Assembly (NCBI GenBank): GCA_902588315.1
Contig: CACIOP010000008.1
Span: forward strand, 1-58,814
Source: an uncultured Pelagibacteraceae bacterium
GTDB taxonomy: Bacteria; Pseudomonadota; Alphaproteobacteria; Pelagibacterales; Pelagibacteraceae
Direction of reading: 5' to 3'
DNA: 58,814 nt
Shown: piece after piece, positions 23,816 through 33,153 of the stretch
How positions within the stretch are numbered: position 1 is the first letter of the stretch
How the letters are laid out: each line of letters begins with the position of its first letter
The notes under the pieces: generated by a model
Databases searched by the model: none
What the model was told of the DNA's origin: nothing
The model's input: only the letters and a program-made list of their open reading frames with translations
Translations under genes and position numbers: made by a program

Positions 23816-25349
23816 TAGTTTTCTCTATTTTTTTAAAAAGTATGTCTATTTTATGAATACTATTTCCTTTTATTAAATACTCATTATTTGAAACAGTATT
23901 TAATTTTACATCTTTTTCTTCAATGTCAAAAATCTTTAATGCCTTTAAAGAAGATTCAGGAATAATTGGATATAGTAAAAAACTTATTTTTCTTACAATT
24001 TCTAAAGTAGTGTAAACAATAGTATTTAATCTAATTTTATCGTCTTTCTTTTTCCATGGTTCTTGATCATTAAAATATTTGTTAGCTTCAAAAAGTGAAT
24101 TTACAATATAATCAATGTAAAAATTAATATTTTGATTATCAATTTGTGACCTAATATTATCTAAATTATCTTTATACTTATTTAGTATTGATAAATCTTC
24201 ATCTTGAAATTTAACTTCTAATGGAATTTTTCCATTACAATTTTTTATTGCAAAAGCGGTTACACGCTGACATAAATTTCCATAATTATTAGCTAGATCA
24301 CTATTAATACAATCTTCTAGTCTTTCTTGAGATATATTTCCATCATTCCCAAAAGAAACCTCCTTAATTAAGTAGTATCTTAAAGGATCTAGACCATACT
24401 CTTTAATTATTTCAAGTGGATCAAGAATATTTCCTTTAGATTTAGACATTTTTTCTTCCCCTGATAATATCCATCCGTGCCCGAAAACTCTCTTTGGTAA
24501 ATCAATTTTTGCTGCTAATAAAAAGGCAGGCCAATAAACAGCATGGAATCTAAGTATATCTTTTCCTATTAAATGTATTGATGCTGGCCAAAATTTTTTA
24601 AACAAATCATCATTTGTATTAGGATAGTTTAATGCACTCAAATAATTTGTCAGAGCATCTAGCCAAACATATATCACGTGGTTTTTATTATTTGGAACAG
24701 GTATGCCCCATGAAAAACTTTTTCTACTAACAGAAAGATCTTTCAGACCACTTTTTACAAAACTAATAACTTCATTTTTCCTAGAACGTGGAGCAATAAA
24801 ATCTGGATTAGTTTCATAATATTCTAATAACGGTTTTTCCCACTTTGAAAGTCTAAAAAAATAAGATTCTTCCTCAATCCATTCAACATGAGATTTTGAT
24901 GATATAGCAATTTTTTTTCCGTCTAATTCCTCGATTTCGTCTTCGTTATAAAAGGCTTCATCTGATACTGAATACCATCCAGAGTAGTTTGATAAGTATA
25001 TATCATCATTTTTTTCAAGTTCATTCCAAAGATGTTGAACCGTTTTTTTATGCCTAGCTTCTGTAGTTCTTATAAAATCAGTATTTGATAAATTCAAAGT
25101 ATCCGAAAGATCTCTGAAGGTTTGACTAATTTGATCGCAAAACGCTAGAGGCTCCTTCCCCACTTTTTCCGCAGATCTTTGAATTTTTAATCCATGTTCG
25201 TCTGTACCAGTAAGAAAATGAACATGATAATCATCAATTATTTTAAATCTTGCAAAAAAATCTGCAATAATACTTGAATATGCATGACCCATATGAGGCT
25301 TAGCTGATGGGTAGTAAATAGGTGTGGTAATATAAAAAGTCTTATCCAT
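23808..25349 (-). CDS. metG: Methionyl-tRNA synthetase
   Basis: Charges tRNA-Met with methionine. Length 513 aa, the shorter form without a C-terminal tRNA-binding domain. Class I motifs: PHMGHAYSSI (HIGH motif, residues 19-22) and KMSKSKGN near residue 306. The connective-peptide region (WYSVSDEAFYNEDEIEEL) has no Cys knuckles, so this is the zinc-free subtype seen in other alphaproteobacteria. It overlaps holB by 8 bases and tatD by 8 bases. Confidence 0.96.
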   Translation of the reverse strand: MDKTFYITTPIYYPSAKPHMGHAYSSIIADFFARFKIIDDYHVHFLTGTDEHGLKIQRSAEKVGKEPLAFCDQISQTFRDLSDTLNLSNTDFIRTTEARHKKTVQHLWNELEKNDDIYLSNYSGWYSVSDEAFYNEDEIEELDGKKIAISSKSHVEWIEEESYFFRLSKWEKPLLEYYETNPDFIAPRSRKNEVISFVKSGLKDLSVSRKSFSWGIPVPNNKNHVIYVWLDALTNYLSALNYPNTNDDLFKKFWPASIHLIGKDILRFHAVYWPAFLLAAKIDLPKRVFGHGWILSGEEKMSKSKGNILDPLEIIKEYGLDPLRYYLIKEVSFGNDGNISQERLEDCINSDLANNYGNLCQRVTAFAIKNCNGKIPLEVKFQDEDLSILNKYKDNLDNIRSQIDNQNINFYIDYIVNSLFEANKYFNDQEPWKKKDDKIRLNTIVYTTLEIVRKISFLLYPIIPESSLKALKIFDIEEKDVKLNTVSNNEYLIKGNSIHKIDILFKKIEKTND

Positions 25350-26271
25350 TTAAAATTTTATCCTCAAATTCCATAAATAATGTTTCCTCATCTAAATTAT
25401 AAATTTTAGTGTTATTAATTTTTTCTAAAAAATAATGATATGACTTTAGTAAACTAATATTTTCACTAGATATATTATTTCTAAAATAAAGTTCAATCAA
25501 AGAATAAATGATTTCAGTTATAGATTTATCTTTTTTATAAATTTTATCTTTTATTATAGTTGTGAGAGTTGTATTTAAATCAAATTTAGCAAGGTCTAAG
25601 TCATTTTCTTCAGATAACTTTATTAATTTAAATAATTTTCCAGGAGTAGCATAATAATCAAATAACTTATTATTGATTAAAGTATTTATATCATCGTTAA
25701 GTAATTGATTAACAATTCTAATAGACTGATCTTTTGTCAAAAAAACTTTGAAATTTAAACATCTGGATTTAAGAGTTGGTAGCACTCTTTTATTATTATT
25801 TATTAGAATAAAATTTATATTTTCATTAGGTTCTTCTAAAATTTTTAACAAAGCATTAATAGAATTTAAGTTTAACAATTCAATATTATCAATTAAAACA
25901 AATCTTTTTTTATTATTAAATGAGGATTTGTTTAGATTTATTATCAATTCCCTAATCTGATTTATATCAATATTTTTTTTTTCTTCTAAGACATCAATTA
26001 AGTAAAAATTTGGGTTAGATTTATTTAGTATAAGTTTGTATGACTTATTTGCTGGATTAATTATATTATTCACATAATCATAGGGATGTTCTTCATTTTC
26101 TGACAATACAAAATTGATTAAATGATATGCCAATGTTGATTTTCCAATACCTTTTTCACCAGATAAAAGAATTTTATTAGGCAAAGTATCGTTTTTAGAT
26201 AATTTGTATAATTGATTAAAAATTTCTTTGTGCTCAAATAAATTTATTTGAGTTGAGGGATTTAAATTCAT
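25342..26271 (-). CDS. holB: DNA polymerase III delta' subunit
   Basis: Clamp-loader AAA+ subunit, 309 aa. The Walker-A-like GEKGIGKSTLAYHLI is at residues 38-52, and the sensor region KRFVLIDNIELLNLNSINALLKILEEP, read in parts, matches HolB with the NALLKxLEEP motif. The zinc-binding cysteines of the E. coli protein are not present. Divergent C-terminal collar. The position between tmk and metG is the classic arrangement and decides delta' over the tau/gamma subunit. Confidence 0.9.
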   Translation of the reverse strand: MNLNPSTQINLFEHKEIFNQLYKLSKNDTLPNKILLSGEKGIGKSTLAYHLINFVLSENEEHPYDYVNNIINPANKSYKLILNKSNPNFYLIDVLEEKKNIDINQIRELIINLNKSSFNNKKRFVLIDNIELLNLNSINALLKILEEPNENINFILINNNKRVLPTLKSRCLNFKVFLTKDQSIRIVNQLLNDDINTLINNKLFDYYATPGKLFKLIKLSEENDLDLAKFDLNTTLTTIIKDKIYKKDKSITEIIYSLIELYFRNNISSENISLLKSYHYFLEKINNTKIYNLDEETLFMEFEDKILNG

Positions 26272-26885
26272 TTAATTAATTTTTTTATTTGATTAATTAT
26301 TAAATCTTCGTTTTTTTTTATATCTAAATTAGAATCAATTATTTTGTATAATTTTTTATTCGATTTAGATAATTTTAAAAAACCTTTTTGAACTTTATTA
26401 TAAAAATTCATATCAAACTTATCATATCTATTTAAAGATTTTCTATTTTTTAATCTTTGAAATAGATTTTTTTTATTTACAACATTGAGAAAAGTAAAGT
26501 TGACTTTAATGTTTTTTAATAGAAATTTATTTATGATATTTATAATTTTTAAATCAACACCCATACCATAATGCTGATATGCAATAGTTGAATCTGTGAA
26601 TCTATCAATCAAAATAATTTTTTTTTTGTATGATTTTTTTATAAGATTTATGTTTTCACTACGTGCTGCTAAATATAAAAGTAAATCAGTATATATGTTA
26701 AAATTAGATTTTTTATTTAAAATTAATCTCCTTATTTTTTCAGAATTATGACTTCCACCTGGTTCTCTTATTTTTATGTATTTAATTTTATTTTTATCTA
26801 AATATTTAGATACTTTATTAATGTGATGAGTTTTGCCACTACCCTCTATACCCTCAAAAACAATGATGGGTTTTTTAGACATCAC
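26268..26885 (-). CDS. tmk: Thymidylate kinase
   Basis: Phosphorylates dTMP to dTDP. Length 205 aa. P-loop FEGIEGSGKTHH near residues 10-21; REPGGSHNSEKIRR for substrate binding; LIDRFTDSTIAYQHYG as the DRF/Y motif and nucleotide-binding segment. The P-loop Gly-Ser-Gly form is slightly unusual for Tmk (often GAGKT) but acceptable. It overlaps holB by 4 bases and the D,D-carboxypeptidase gene by 11 bases, so these genes are read as one unit. Confidence 0.94.
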   Translation of the reverse strand: MMSKKPIIVFEGIEGSGKTHHINKVSKYLDKNKIKYIKIREPGGSHNSEKIRRLILNKKSNFNIYTDLLLYLAARSENINLIKKSYKKKIILIDRFTDSTIAYQHYGMGVDLKIINIINKFLLKNIKVNFTFLNVVNKKNLFQRLKNRKSLNRYDKFDMNFYNKVQKGFLKLSKSNKKLYKIIDSNLDIKKNEDLIINQIKKLIK

Positions 26886-28026
26886 CCCAAATTAAATAAT
26901 TAATTGATTTTATTAATCTTGTAAAAAAATTAACTTTTTTAATTTTTTTCGATGAAAGTAAGTCATACTCACCAACAAGTTCTTGATCATAAACAACTCT
27001 TAGAGTGGCTATTTTTTGATCTTTTTCAATTGGTGCTTCGACTGGTCCATCATACTTTACAACAACTTTTAAAAGTTTTTTTTTCGCTTTTTTGATTGTT
27101 TTATAAATATCTTCCTTTGTATATGCTTCCACACTATTCTCTTTTCCTAACCAAACATCAATTTTGTGTATAGGTTTATTGGCTTTAGCTATTTCTACTA
27201 GATCATAGTTGGTAATACCAAAAGTAAGTAATTTTGTGCTCTCTTTAGATCTAGCATTTTTTGAATTAAAACCACTTCCAACAGCAATCAATCTTCTGCC
27301 ATTTCTTTCTATTGATGATGCTAAAGAATATTTTTCAACAGCTAAATAACCAGTTTTTATTCCATCTGCTCCAAGATTTTTGTAAAGCAAAGGGTTTCTA
27401 TTTCCTTGTGTTATTGGATCACCCCCTGTTCTATCCCACGTAAATTCTTTTTCAGCAAACATTTTATAAAATTCAGGATGTTCTTTAATTAAATATCTAG
27501 ACATTTTTAAAATATCTCTAACAGTTGAATAATTATCAGGGTCATTAATTCCTGATGAATTAGAAAAATTTGTATTATCCATCCCTAATTCTTTTGCTTT
27601 AGCAGTCATTAAAATTGCAAATTCTTCTTCAGTACCTGCTATACCTTCGGCTAATGCTATACATGCATCATTGCCTGAGGCAACGATAATACCTCTCAAT
27701 AAGTTTTCTACAGAGACCTCATCGCCTACCATTATAAACATCGACGAATATCCAGATGTAGATAATCTCCAAGCTCTCTCTGATATTATAAATTTTTCGT
27801 CTAAATTAAGATCGCCTGATTTTATTAGATCAAAAGCAATAATTGCTGTCATTATTTTTGTCATAGAAGCTGGATAAATTGAAATATCTGGCTCTTTTTC
27901 ATACAGAATTTCTCCAGAATGATAATCTTGTAATATTGCAGTTCTTGCCTTTACATCAAAACTAGCTTTTGAAACATTTGCTAATGAGAAACTAAAAAAA
28001 ATTATAATTAATAATATTCTAAACAT
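26875..28026 (-). CDS. D-alanyl-D-alanine carboxypeptidase (DacA/DacC type)
   Basis: Periplasmic low-molecular-weight penicillin-binding protein that trims the terminal D-Ala of peptidoglycan stem peptides. Length 383 aa. Signal peptide of about 21 residues. Active-site motifs: Ser54-x-x-Lys57 (SMTK), SGN in IVASGNDACIALAEG, and KTG in GIKTGYLAVEK. A C-terminal PBP5-like beta domain begins near residue 270 and ends with a short amphipathic helix (KKVNFFTRLIKSINYLIWG) suited to membrane anchoring. It overlaps the RlpA-like gene by 8 bases. Confidence 0.94.
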   Translation of the reverse strand: MFRILLIIIFFSFSLANVSKASFDVKARTAILQDYHSGEILYEKEPDISIYPASMTKIMTAIIAFDLIKSGDLNLDEKFIISERAWRLSTSGYSSMFIMVGDEVSVENLLRGIIVASGNDACIALAEGIAGTEEEFAILMTAKAKELGMDNTNFSNSSGINDPDNYSTVRDILKMSRYLIKEHPEFYKMFAEKEFTWDRTGGDPITQGNRNPLLYKNLGADGIKTGYLAVEKYSLASSIERNGRRLIAVGSGFNSKNARSKESTKLLTFGITNYDLVEIAKANKPIHKIDVWLGKENSVEAYTKEDIYKTIKKAKKKLLKVVVKYDGPVEAPIEKDQKIATLRVVYDQELVGEYDLLSSKKIKKVNFFTRLIKSINYLIWGDV

Positions 28027-28780
28027 CTTTTAATATTTCTATATTTTCAAAATTTAATACTTTTATTTCATTAAATGATTTTTCTAGTTTTTTTATATCA
28101 TTAAATGGACCCAATAATACCCTATATTTAGTTTTAGATAATTTCTTAATTACAGATTTTTTTATATTTGTCTCATCTTTTATTCTATCAATCATACTTT
28201 CTGCTGAGTCTCTGTAATAAAAATCAGCAATCTTTATTGAATATAAAAATTTATGTTTTTTTATTTTGACTTCTTTATTTATTTCTTTTCCCAGATTATC
28301 TATGGTAATTCCATCAACAGGAGCTTTTTCAGCTACACTTTTCTCTTCATCAAAAGTCTTTGCTTTTTTAGCTACAAATGTTGAACTTTTTGAAATTAAA
28401 ACAAGATCAATATAAGGTTCTTTAGGGTCAAGTGATAACTCCTCAGCAATTCGTTGCGTAATTACAGAGTTGTAAAAAGATGAGAATGAAACATTATTAG
28501 AGATTACTTCAGCTATAATTGACTTATCATTAACGGGATTTGTAATTTTAACAAATGAATTTTTTTTAATTTTATTATGAAAAATTAAAAGAGATCTATT
28601 ATCAATTTTTTTAGATATTTTTTTTTCTTTTTTTAAATCATCATCATAAATTAAAGCAAATCCAGTATTACTATACTTTTGATCACTAATATAAACTAAG
28701 TTTTTATTATTTTGATCAAATTGATTACATGCAGATAAAAAAAGTATAGAAAGAATTAAGATTAGTTTTTTAAAGCTCAT
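28019..28780 (-). CDS. RlpA-like lipoprotein with SPOR domain
   Basis: Outer-membrane lipoprotein of 253 aa: signal with lipobox LSACN (Cys18), a double-psi beta-barrel region at about residues 35-130 (FVKITNPVNDKSIIAEVI, then ITQRIAEELSLD), and a C-terminal SPOR domain (FLYSIKIADFYYRDSAESMIDRI onward, ending VLLGPFNDIKKLEK). SPOR binds denuded septal peptidoglycan. The RlpA catalytic stretch usually reads VNDRGPF; here that position reads ISNNVSF, so lytic transglycosylase activity is doubtful. The neighbours (carboxypeptidase, MltB) confirm a cell-wall role. Confidence 0.75.
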   Translation of the reverse strand: MSFKKLILILSILFLSACNQFDQNNKNLVYISDQKYSNTGFALIYDDDLKKEKKISKKIDNRSLLIFHNKIKKNSFVKITNPVNDKSIIAEVISNNVSFSSFYNSVITQRIAEELSLDPKEPYIDLVLISKSSTFVAKKAKTFDEEKSVAEKAPVDGITIDNLGKEINKEVKIKKHKFLYSIKIADFYYRDSAESMIDRIKDETNIKKSVIKKLSKTKYRVLLGPFNDIKKLEKSFNEIKVLNFENIEILKDV

Positions 28781-29771
28781 TTTTAAATTTATCTTTTAAT
28801 GTACAAACAGCTAGAGCAAATCGCAATGATCTATTCCATTTTAATATTATCTCATAGTTATCAAACACGATATAAGCTGGATTTAAAGTTTCGGCATCAG
28901 GTATGATGTCTTTATCTGGAGTTATAATCGCTACTTTTAAAGCGTTATACTTTTTATCTATTTGATTATTATTTTTAATAAATTTTCTAAAATATTTTAA
29001 TTTTTTTTTATCATGAAGTTTTTTTGCAGAAATGTTCAAATATTTACTTGGTATATTCTCTGATAAATCAATTCTATAAAAACAAGGATTCTCACTTTTC
29101 CAACCTATTTGATTTAAATAGTTTGATGCGGAAGCATAAGCATCATTATTATTTTTTAAATCTATATATCCATTACCATCATGGTCAATTGCATAATTTT
29201 TCATTGTTGATGGCATAAATTGAAAAAAACCAAAAGCACCTGCCCAAGATCCATATAACGTTTTATAATCTATTTGTTTATTTTCTATTAATCGCAAAAG
29301 TATTAATAATTCATTTGTAAAAAATTCTGATCTTCTTTTATCAAAACTTAAAGTTGCCAAGGAGGATAAAATATCCATTTTACCAACATACGTGCCAAAA
29401 TTAGTTTCTATTCCCATTAGAGCTAATAGTAACTCTCTCTCTATATTAAATTCGTTTTCAATGTTATTAATTAACGATAAATTTTTTTCATAAAATTTTT
29501 TTCCTAACGAAACTTTATTTGAAGATGTTCTTTTTGAAATATAAGTTTTAGTATCCTCATAAAATTCAGGTTGATACCTATCATATTTTATTACATCTGA
29601 TAAAAATTTAGTATCAGACATAACTATATCAAATGTTTTTTCTGAAATATTATTTTCTAAAGCTATTTTTTTAAAATTCAATTTCCAATTTTCAAATTCT
29701 TTATTGATATCAGCAAATGAAAAATTAATAGAAATAAAAATAAAAAATAAAAAAAAATTAATTAGTTTCAT
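28770..29771 (-). CDS. Lytic murein transglycosylase, MltB type
   Basis: Cleaves peptidoglycan glycan strands to 1,6-anhydro products. Length 333 aa with a signal peptide (KLINFFLFFIFISINFSFA). The catalytic Glu122 lies in LMGIETNFGTYVG. Further MltB motifs: GSWAGAFGFFQFMPST, FDGNGYIDL-like HDGNGYIDLKNN, and ASASNYLNQIGWK. No C-terminal peptidoglycan-binding domain and no lipobox, so it is probably soluble in the periplasm. It overlaps the RlpA-like gene by 11 bases and the RarD-like gene by 14 bases. Confidence 0.93.
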   Translation of the reverse strand: MKLINFFLFFIFISINFSFADINKEFENWKLNFKKIALENNISEKTFDIVMSDTKFLSDVIKYDRYQPEFYEDTKTYISKRTSSNKVSLGKKFYEKNLSLINNIENEFNIERELLLALMGIETNFGTYVGKMDILSSLATLSFDKRRSEFFTNELLILLRLIENKQIDYKTLYGSWAGAFGFFQFMPSTMKNYAIDHDGNGYIDLKNNNDAYASASNYLNQIGWKSENPCFYRIDLSENIPSKYLNISAKKLHDKKKLKYFRKFIKNNNQIDKKYNALKVAIITPDKDIIPDAETLNPAYIVFDNYEIILKWNRSLRFALAVCTLKDKFKNEL

Positions 29772-30636
29772 GTAAATCCTTCAAATATATAATTACAGCA
29801 ATCCAAATAAAAATAAAACTAACTAATTTTGTTATTGAAAAAGGCTCGTTGTAATAAAAATATCCTAATAAAAACTGAAAAGTAGGAGTTATATAAAATA
29901 TCATGCCAGTCGGTCCTAAACCGCAGATTTCAACTCCCCTAACATATAAAAATAAAGGTATGACAGTCATAGGTCCTGCAAGATAAATAAATAGCATCAT
30001 CGATGGATCAGATAATTGAAAATCATTATACCCTTTGCTTACTATCAAATAAAAAGCTAACAGTGCAAATGGTAATATAAATAAACTTTCTATAAGAAGT
30101 CCTATATCAGTATCAACGTTTATTTTTTTTCTAACAAGATTGTAAAACCCCCAACTTAAAGCAACAATTAAACCAACCCAAGGTAACGATTTAATGCTTA
30201 CTATTATTAAAAAAAGAATTGATAGAATAACTAATAGAATTGAAAAGATTCTCTTTTTATTAAGTTTTTCTTTAAAAAAAAGATAACCAAGCATTACGCT
30301 TAAAATGGGCATTATAAAATATCCAAAACTTGCATCTATAATTCTATTTGTTGCTATAGCATATATCCATGCACCCCAATTTATAAAAATTAAAAATCCT
30401 GAGATAAATAAATAAAATAAATTTAATTTATTTTTTACAATTTTAAAAAAAACATTCCATTTAGAGAAATAAAAAGTAGTCAGAACTAAAGTAAACGCGG
30501 TCCATAAACATCTATGAACTACTAATTCAATATACCCAATATAAGCAATATATTTAAAATAAATTACACCAAAAAAACCCCACCAGAAAGATCCAAGACC
30601 AGCAAGTAATAAGCCTTTGTTAAATTCTTTATTCAT
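29758..30636 (-). CDS. RarD-like EamA transporter
   Basis: Inner-membrane protein of 292 aa with ten hydrophobic helices. RarD family features are GLLLAGLGSFWWGFFGVIYFK at the N-terminus (read in parts), IGYIELVVHRCLWTA after helix 1, NWGAWIYAIATNRIIDASFGYFI and GLGPTGMIFYITPTFQFLLGYF. RarD was named for chloramphenicol resistance, but its physiological substrate is unknown. It heads the minus-strand run and overlaps mltB by 14 bases; its promoter must lie in the 86 bases shared with the divergent tRNA-Ser. Confidence 0.88.
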   Translation of the reverse strand: MNKEFNKGLLLAGLGSFWWGFFGVIYFKYIAYIGYIELVVHRCLWTAFTLVLTTFYFSKWNVFFKIVKNKLNLFYLFISGFLIFINWGAWIYAIATNRIIDASFGYFIMPILSVMLGYLFFKEKLNKKRIFSILLVILSILFLIIVSIKSLPWVGLIVALSWGFYNLVRKKINVDTDIGLLIESLFILPFALLAFYLIVSKGYNDFQLSDPSMMLFIYLAGPMTVIPLFLYVRGVEICGLGPTGMIFYITPTFQFLLGYFYYNEPFSITKLVSFIFIWIAVIIYLKDLHETN

Positions 30637-30722
30637 AGGAAATCATGATGCTTGCAATTAATAAGTTTATTAGACTATTTTATGGTTGAATTAAATAATT
30701 ATAATTATAAAACCTTGCTCAC

Positions 30723-30812
30723 GGAGAGATGGCTGAGCGGTTGAAAGCACCGGTCTTGAAAACCGGCAAAGGGGCAACTCTTTCCTGGGTTCGAATCCCA
30801 GTCTCTCCGCCA
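30723..30812 (+). tRNA. tRNA-Ser (UGA)
   Basis: Plus-strand class II tRNA of 90 bases with a long variable arm and encoded CCA. Acceptor GGAGAGA pairs with TCTCTCC. The anticodon loop CTTGAAA gives UGA, and the T arm CTGGGTTCGAATCCCAG is intact. It abuts the sdhE 3' end on the other strand with no spacer. Confidence 0.97.
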
Positions 30813-31076
30813 TCATTTTTTTGTATAGTTAAAATTTTTGTATAATAAATTGATATTGTTATTTTCAAATTCAAAATCGGTTTTAAAACCATTGTAAAAA
30901 TTATACAAATTAGTGTCATCAATATTTAGTAGTTTTTCTAAATCAAGAAGATCATTTTCATTTAAATTATTTATATATTTTTTTGTAAATGCACCTAAAA
31001 GATTATCCATTTCTTTTGTACCTCTATAATTAGATCGGTAAATAATTTTTTTTTTTAATTCATCTATGTTGATCAT
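30813..31076 (-). CDS. sdhE: Succinate dehydrogenase flavinylation factor SdhE
   Basis: Small helical factor (87 aa) that promotes covalent FAD attachment to SdhA. The hallmark RGTKEMD (residues 18-24) is the RGxxE motif, with conserved Asp and Leu residues around it (LLGAFTKKYI, LLDLEKLLNIDDTNLYNFYNG). Location divergent from recG is typical in alphaproteobacteria. Only 25 bases separate its start from the recG start, so the two genes share a compact promoter. The stop codon directly follows the tRNA-Ser 3' end on the other strand. Confidence 0.9.
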   Translation of the reverse strand: MINIDELKKKIIYRSNYRGTKEMDNLLGAFTKKYINNLNENDLLDLEKLLNIDDTNLYNFYNGFKTDFEFENNNINLLYKNFNYTKK

Positions 31077-31101
31077 GATAATTAGAATATATTAGTAATT
31101 A

Positions 31102-33153
31102 ATGAATAATAAAACAAATTATGAATATTTATTGTCAGATTTAAGTTCTTTAAAAGGTGTAGGAACTAAAACAAAAAATTTATTAAAGAAGAAAAATATT
31201 AATAATTTATTTGATTTACTATGGAAACTTCCAAAATCTTATACAGATAGAAGCTTGTCATCAAAAATAAAAGATTTAAAAATTGGTGAAATACAAACAG
31301 TAACTATAATTCCACAAAAGTATAACTTCCCTAGAATAAGGAAATTACCAAATAGAGTTTTATGTAGTGATGAAACTGGTGAAATAGATTGTATTTTTTT
31401 TAATAGTTATGAAGGATACATTAAAAAAATACTTCCATTAGGAAAAGAAATTACTGTTAGTGGTAAAATAGGTCATTTCAGGAATAAATACCAAATTACA
31501 AATCCAAAATATGTTTCTGAGGATTCTTCTTTAATCAAGCAAACTCATAATAAATACTCATTAACTGAAGGTATTTCTGAAAAAATATATAATAAAATCT
31601 TAAATCAAATAATTAACAATTTACCAGTTTTTAATGAATGGCATTCTAAAAATATTTTATCTAAATTTAAAAATATAAGTTGGAATAGCTCAATTAAAGA
31701 ACTTCATAAACCTGAAAATATTGGAAATTATAAATCAAATTTCTATCAAAGACTTGCTTTTGATGAAATATTTTCAACATTTCTTGTTAATTCTGAAATA
31801 AGAAAAAAAATAAAAAAAATAAAAAAAAAAAATAAAGTTATCAATTTAAATAAACAAAATTCTATAATTAATAAATTAGATTTTTCTCTTACCGATGATC
31901 AACAAAAATCACTTAACGAAATAAACAAAGACTTAAGTTCATCAAATAAAATGTTTAGACTTTTGCAAGGAGATGTTGGTAGTGGAAAAACAATAGTGTC
32001 TCTTTTAGCAGCAATAAATAGTATAAATTCTAGTTTCCAGGTTGCTTTTATGGCTCCTACGGAAATTCTAGCAAGACAACATTTTAATCTAGCAAAAAAA
32101 TTATTTCCTAAAAATATGAATATAGACCTTATTTCTGGAAAATCAGAATACAAGGTAAAAAAAGAAATACTTCAAAGATTAGAAAATAATAAAATAGATA
32201 TTATTTTTGGTACACACGCAATTTTTCAAAAAAAAGTAATTTTCAAAAAATTAGGATTAATAATTATAGATGAACAACATAAGTTTGGAGTGAGTCAAAG
32301 AAAAAGATTGTCAGATAAAGGTGGACCAAATTGTGATGTATTATTAATGACAGCAACACCTATACCTAGAACTCTAACAATGACAATTTATGGTGATATG
32401 GATATTTCAATAATTAGAGAAAAACCTAAAAATAGAAAACCGATTAAAACATATAGTAAATTAGAGGTTAAAATTGAAGATGTTTTAAAATTTATAAGAA
32501 AAGAAATTAACTTAGGAAATCAAATTTTTTGGGTTTGTCCATTAATTGAAGAATCTAAAAAGTTGGATCACTCATCTGCTGTTAAAAAGTATGAATATTT
32601 AGAAAGCAAGTTTCCAAATCAAGTTTGTTTGCTTCATGGAAAAACTGATGTAGATAAAAAAAATGAAATACTTAACAATTTTTTAAATAATAAATTTAAG
32701 ATTTTGGTTTCTACAACGATTATTGAGGTTGGAATAGATTTTCCAAATGCAAATACTATTATAATTGAAAACGCTAACAAATTTGGTTTATCTCAACTTC
32801 ATCAATTAAGAGGTAGAGTTGGTCGTGGAGATAAAGACTCTACATGTATATTAATGTTTAAATCAAATCTAAGCGAAAACGCAAAAAAAAGAATAAAAAT
32901 TTTAAAAGACACTAATGATGGTTTCTTAATATCTGAAGAGGATATGAAATTACGAGGGTTTGGAGATATTTTGGGATTTAAACAAAGTGGTATAAAAAAT
33001 TTTAAGTTAGCAGATCCAATTCAAAACAGTGATCTTTTCTTATTAGCTGAAGAGGAAATGAGAAGAATAGAAAAATCTAATGAAGATATAAGTAAATTCA
33101 AACCTTTAGTAAAATTATACGATAGAGCTGATATAATTAATGATATTGCCTAA
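31102..33153 (+). CDS. recG: ATP-dependent DNA helicase RecG
   Basis: Branch-migrating helicase for stalled forks and recombination intermediates, 683 aa. An N-terminal wedge (OB) domain is followed by superfamily 2 motor motifs: QGDVGSGKTIVSLLAA (Walker A), GTHAIFQ, IIDEQHKFGVSQRKRL (DEQH box), MTATPIPRTL, and QLRGRVGRG (motif VI). The C-terminal wedge-clamp region contains LRGFGDILGFKQSG. Its last 4 bases overlap the convergent DUF502 gene. Confidence 0.96.
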   Translation: MNNKTNYEYLLSDLSSLKGVGTKTKNLLKKKNINNLFDLLWKLPKSYTDRSLSSKIKDLKIGEIQTVTIIPQKYNFPRIRKLPNRVLCSDETGEIDCIFFNSYEGYIKKILPLGKEITVSGKIGHFRNKYQITNPKYVSEDSSLIKQTHNKYSLTEGISEKIYNKILNQIINNLPVFNEWHSKNILSKFKNISWNSSIKELHKPENIGNYKSNFYQRLAFDEIFSTFLVNSEIRKKIKKIKKKNKVINLNKQNSIINKLDFSLTDDQQKSLNEINKDLSSSNKMFRLLQGDVGSGKTIVSLLAAINSINSSFQVAFMAPTEILARQHFNLAKKLFPKNMNIDLISGKSEYKVKKEILQRLENNKIDIIFGTHAIFQKKVIFKKLGLIIIDEQHKFGVSQRKRLSDKGGPNCDVLLMTATPIPRTLTMTIYGDMDISIIREKPKNRKPIKTYSKLEVKIEDVLKFIRKEINLGNQIFWVCPLIEESKKLDHSSAVKKYEYLESKFPNQVCLLHGKTDVDKKNEILNNFLNNKFKILVSTTIIEVGIDFPNANTIIIENANKFGLSQLHQLRGRVGRGDKDSTCILMFKSNLSENAKKRIKILKDTNDGFLISEEDMKLRGFGDILGFKQSGIKNFKLADPIQNSDLFLLAEEEMRRIEKSNEDISKFKPLVKLYDRADIINDIA

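Noticed and set aside
30719..30922. Minus-strand frame of 67 codons ending in a tRNA-antisense peptide
   Set aside because: It reads across antisense tRNA-Ser and inside sdhE in another frame.
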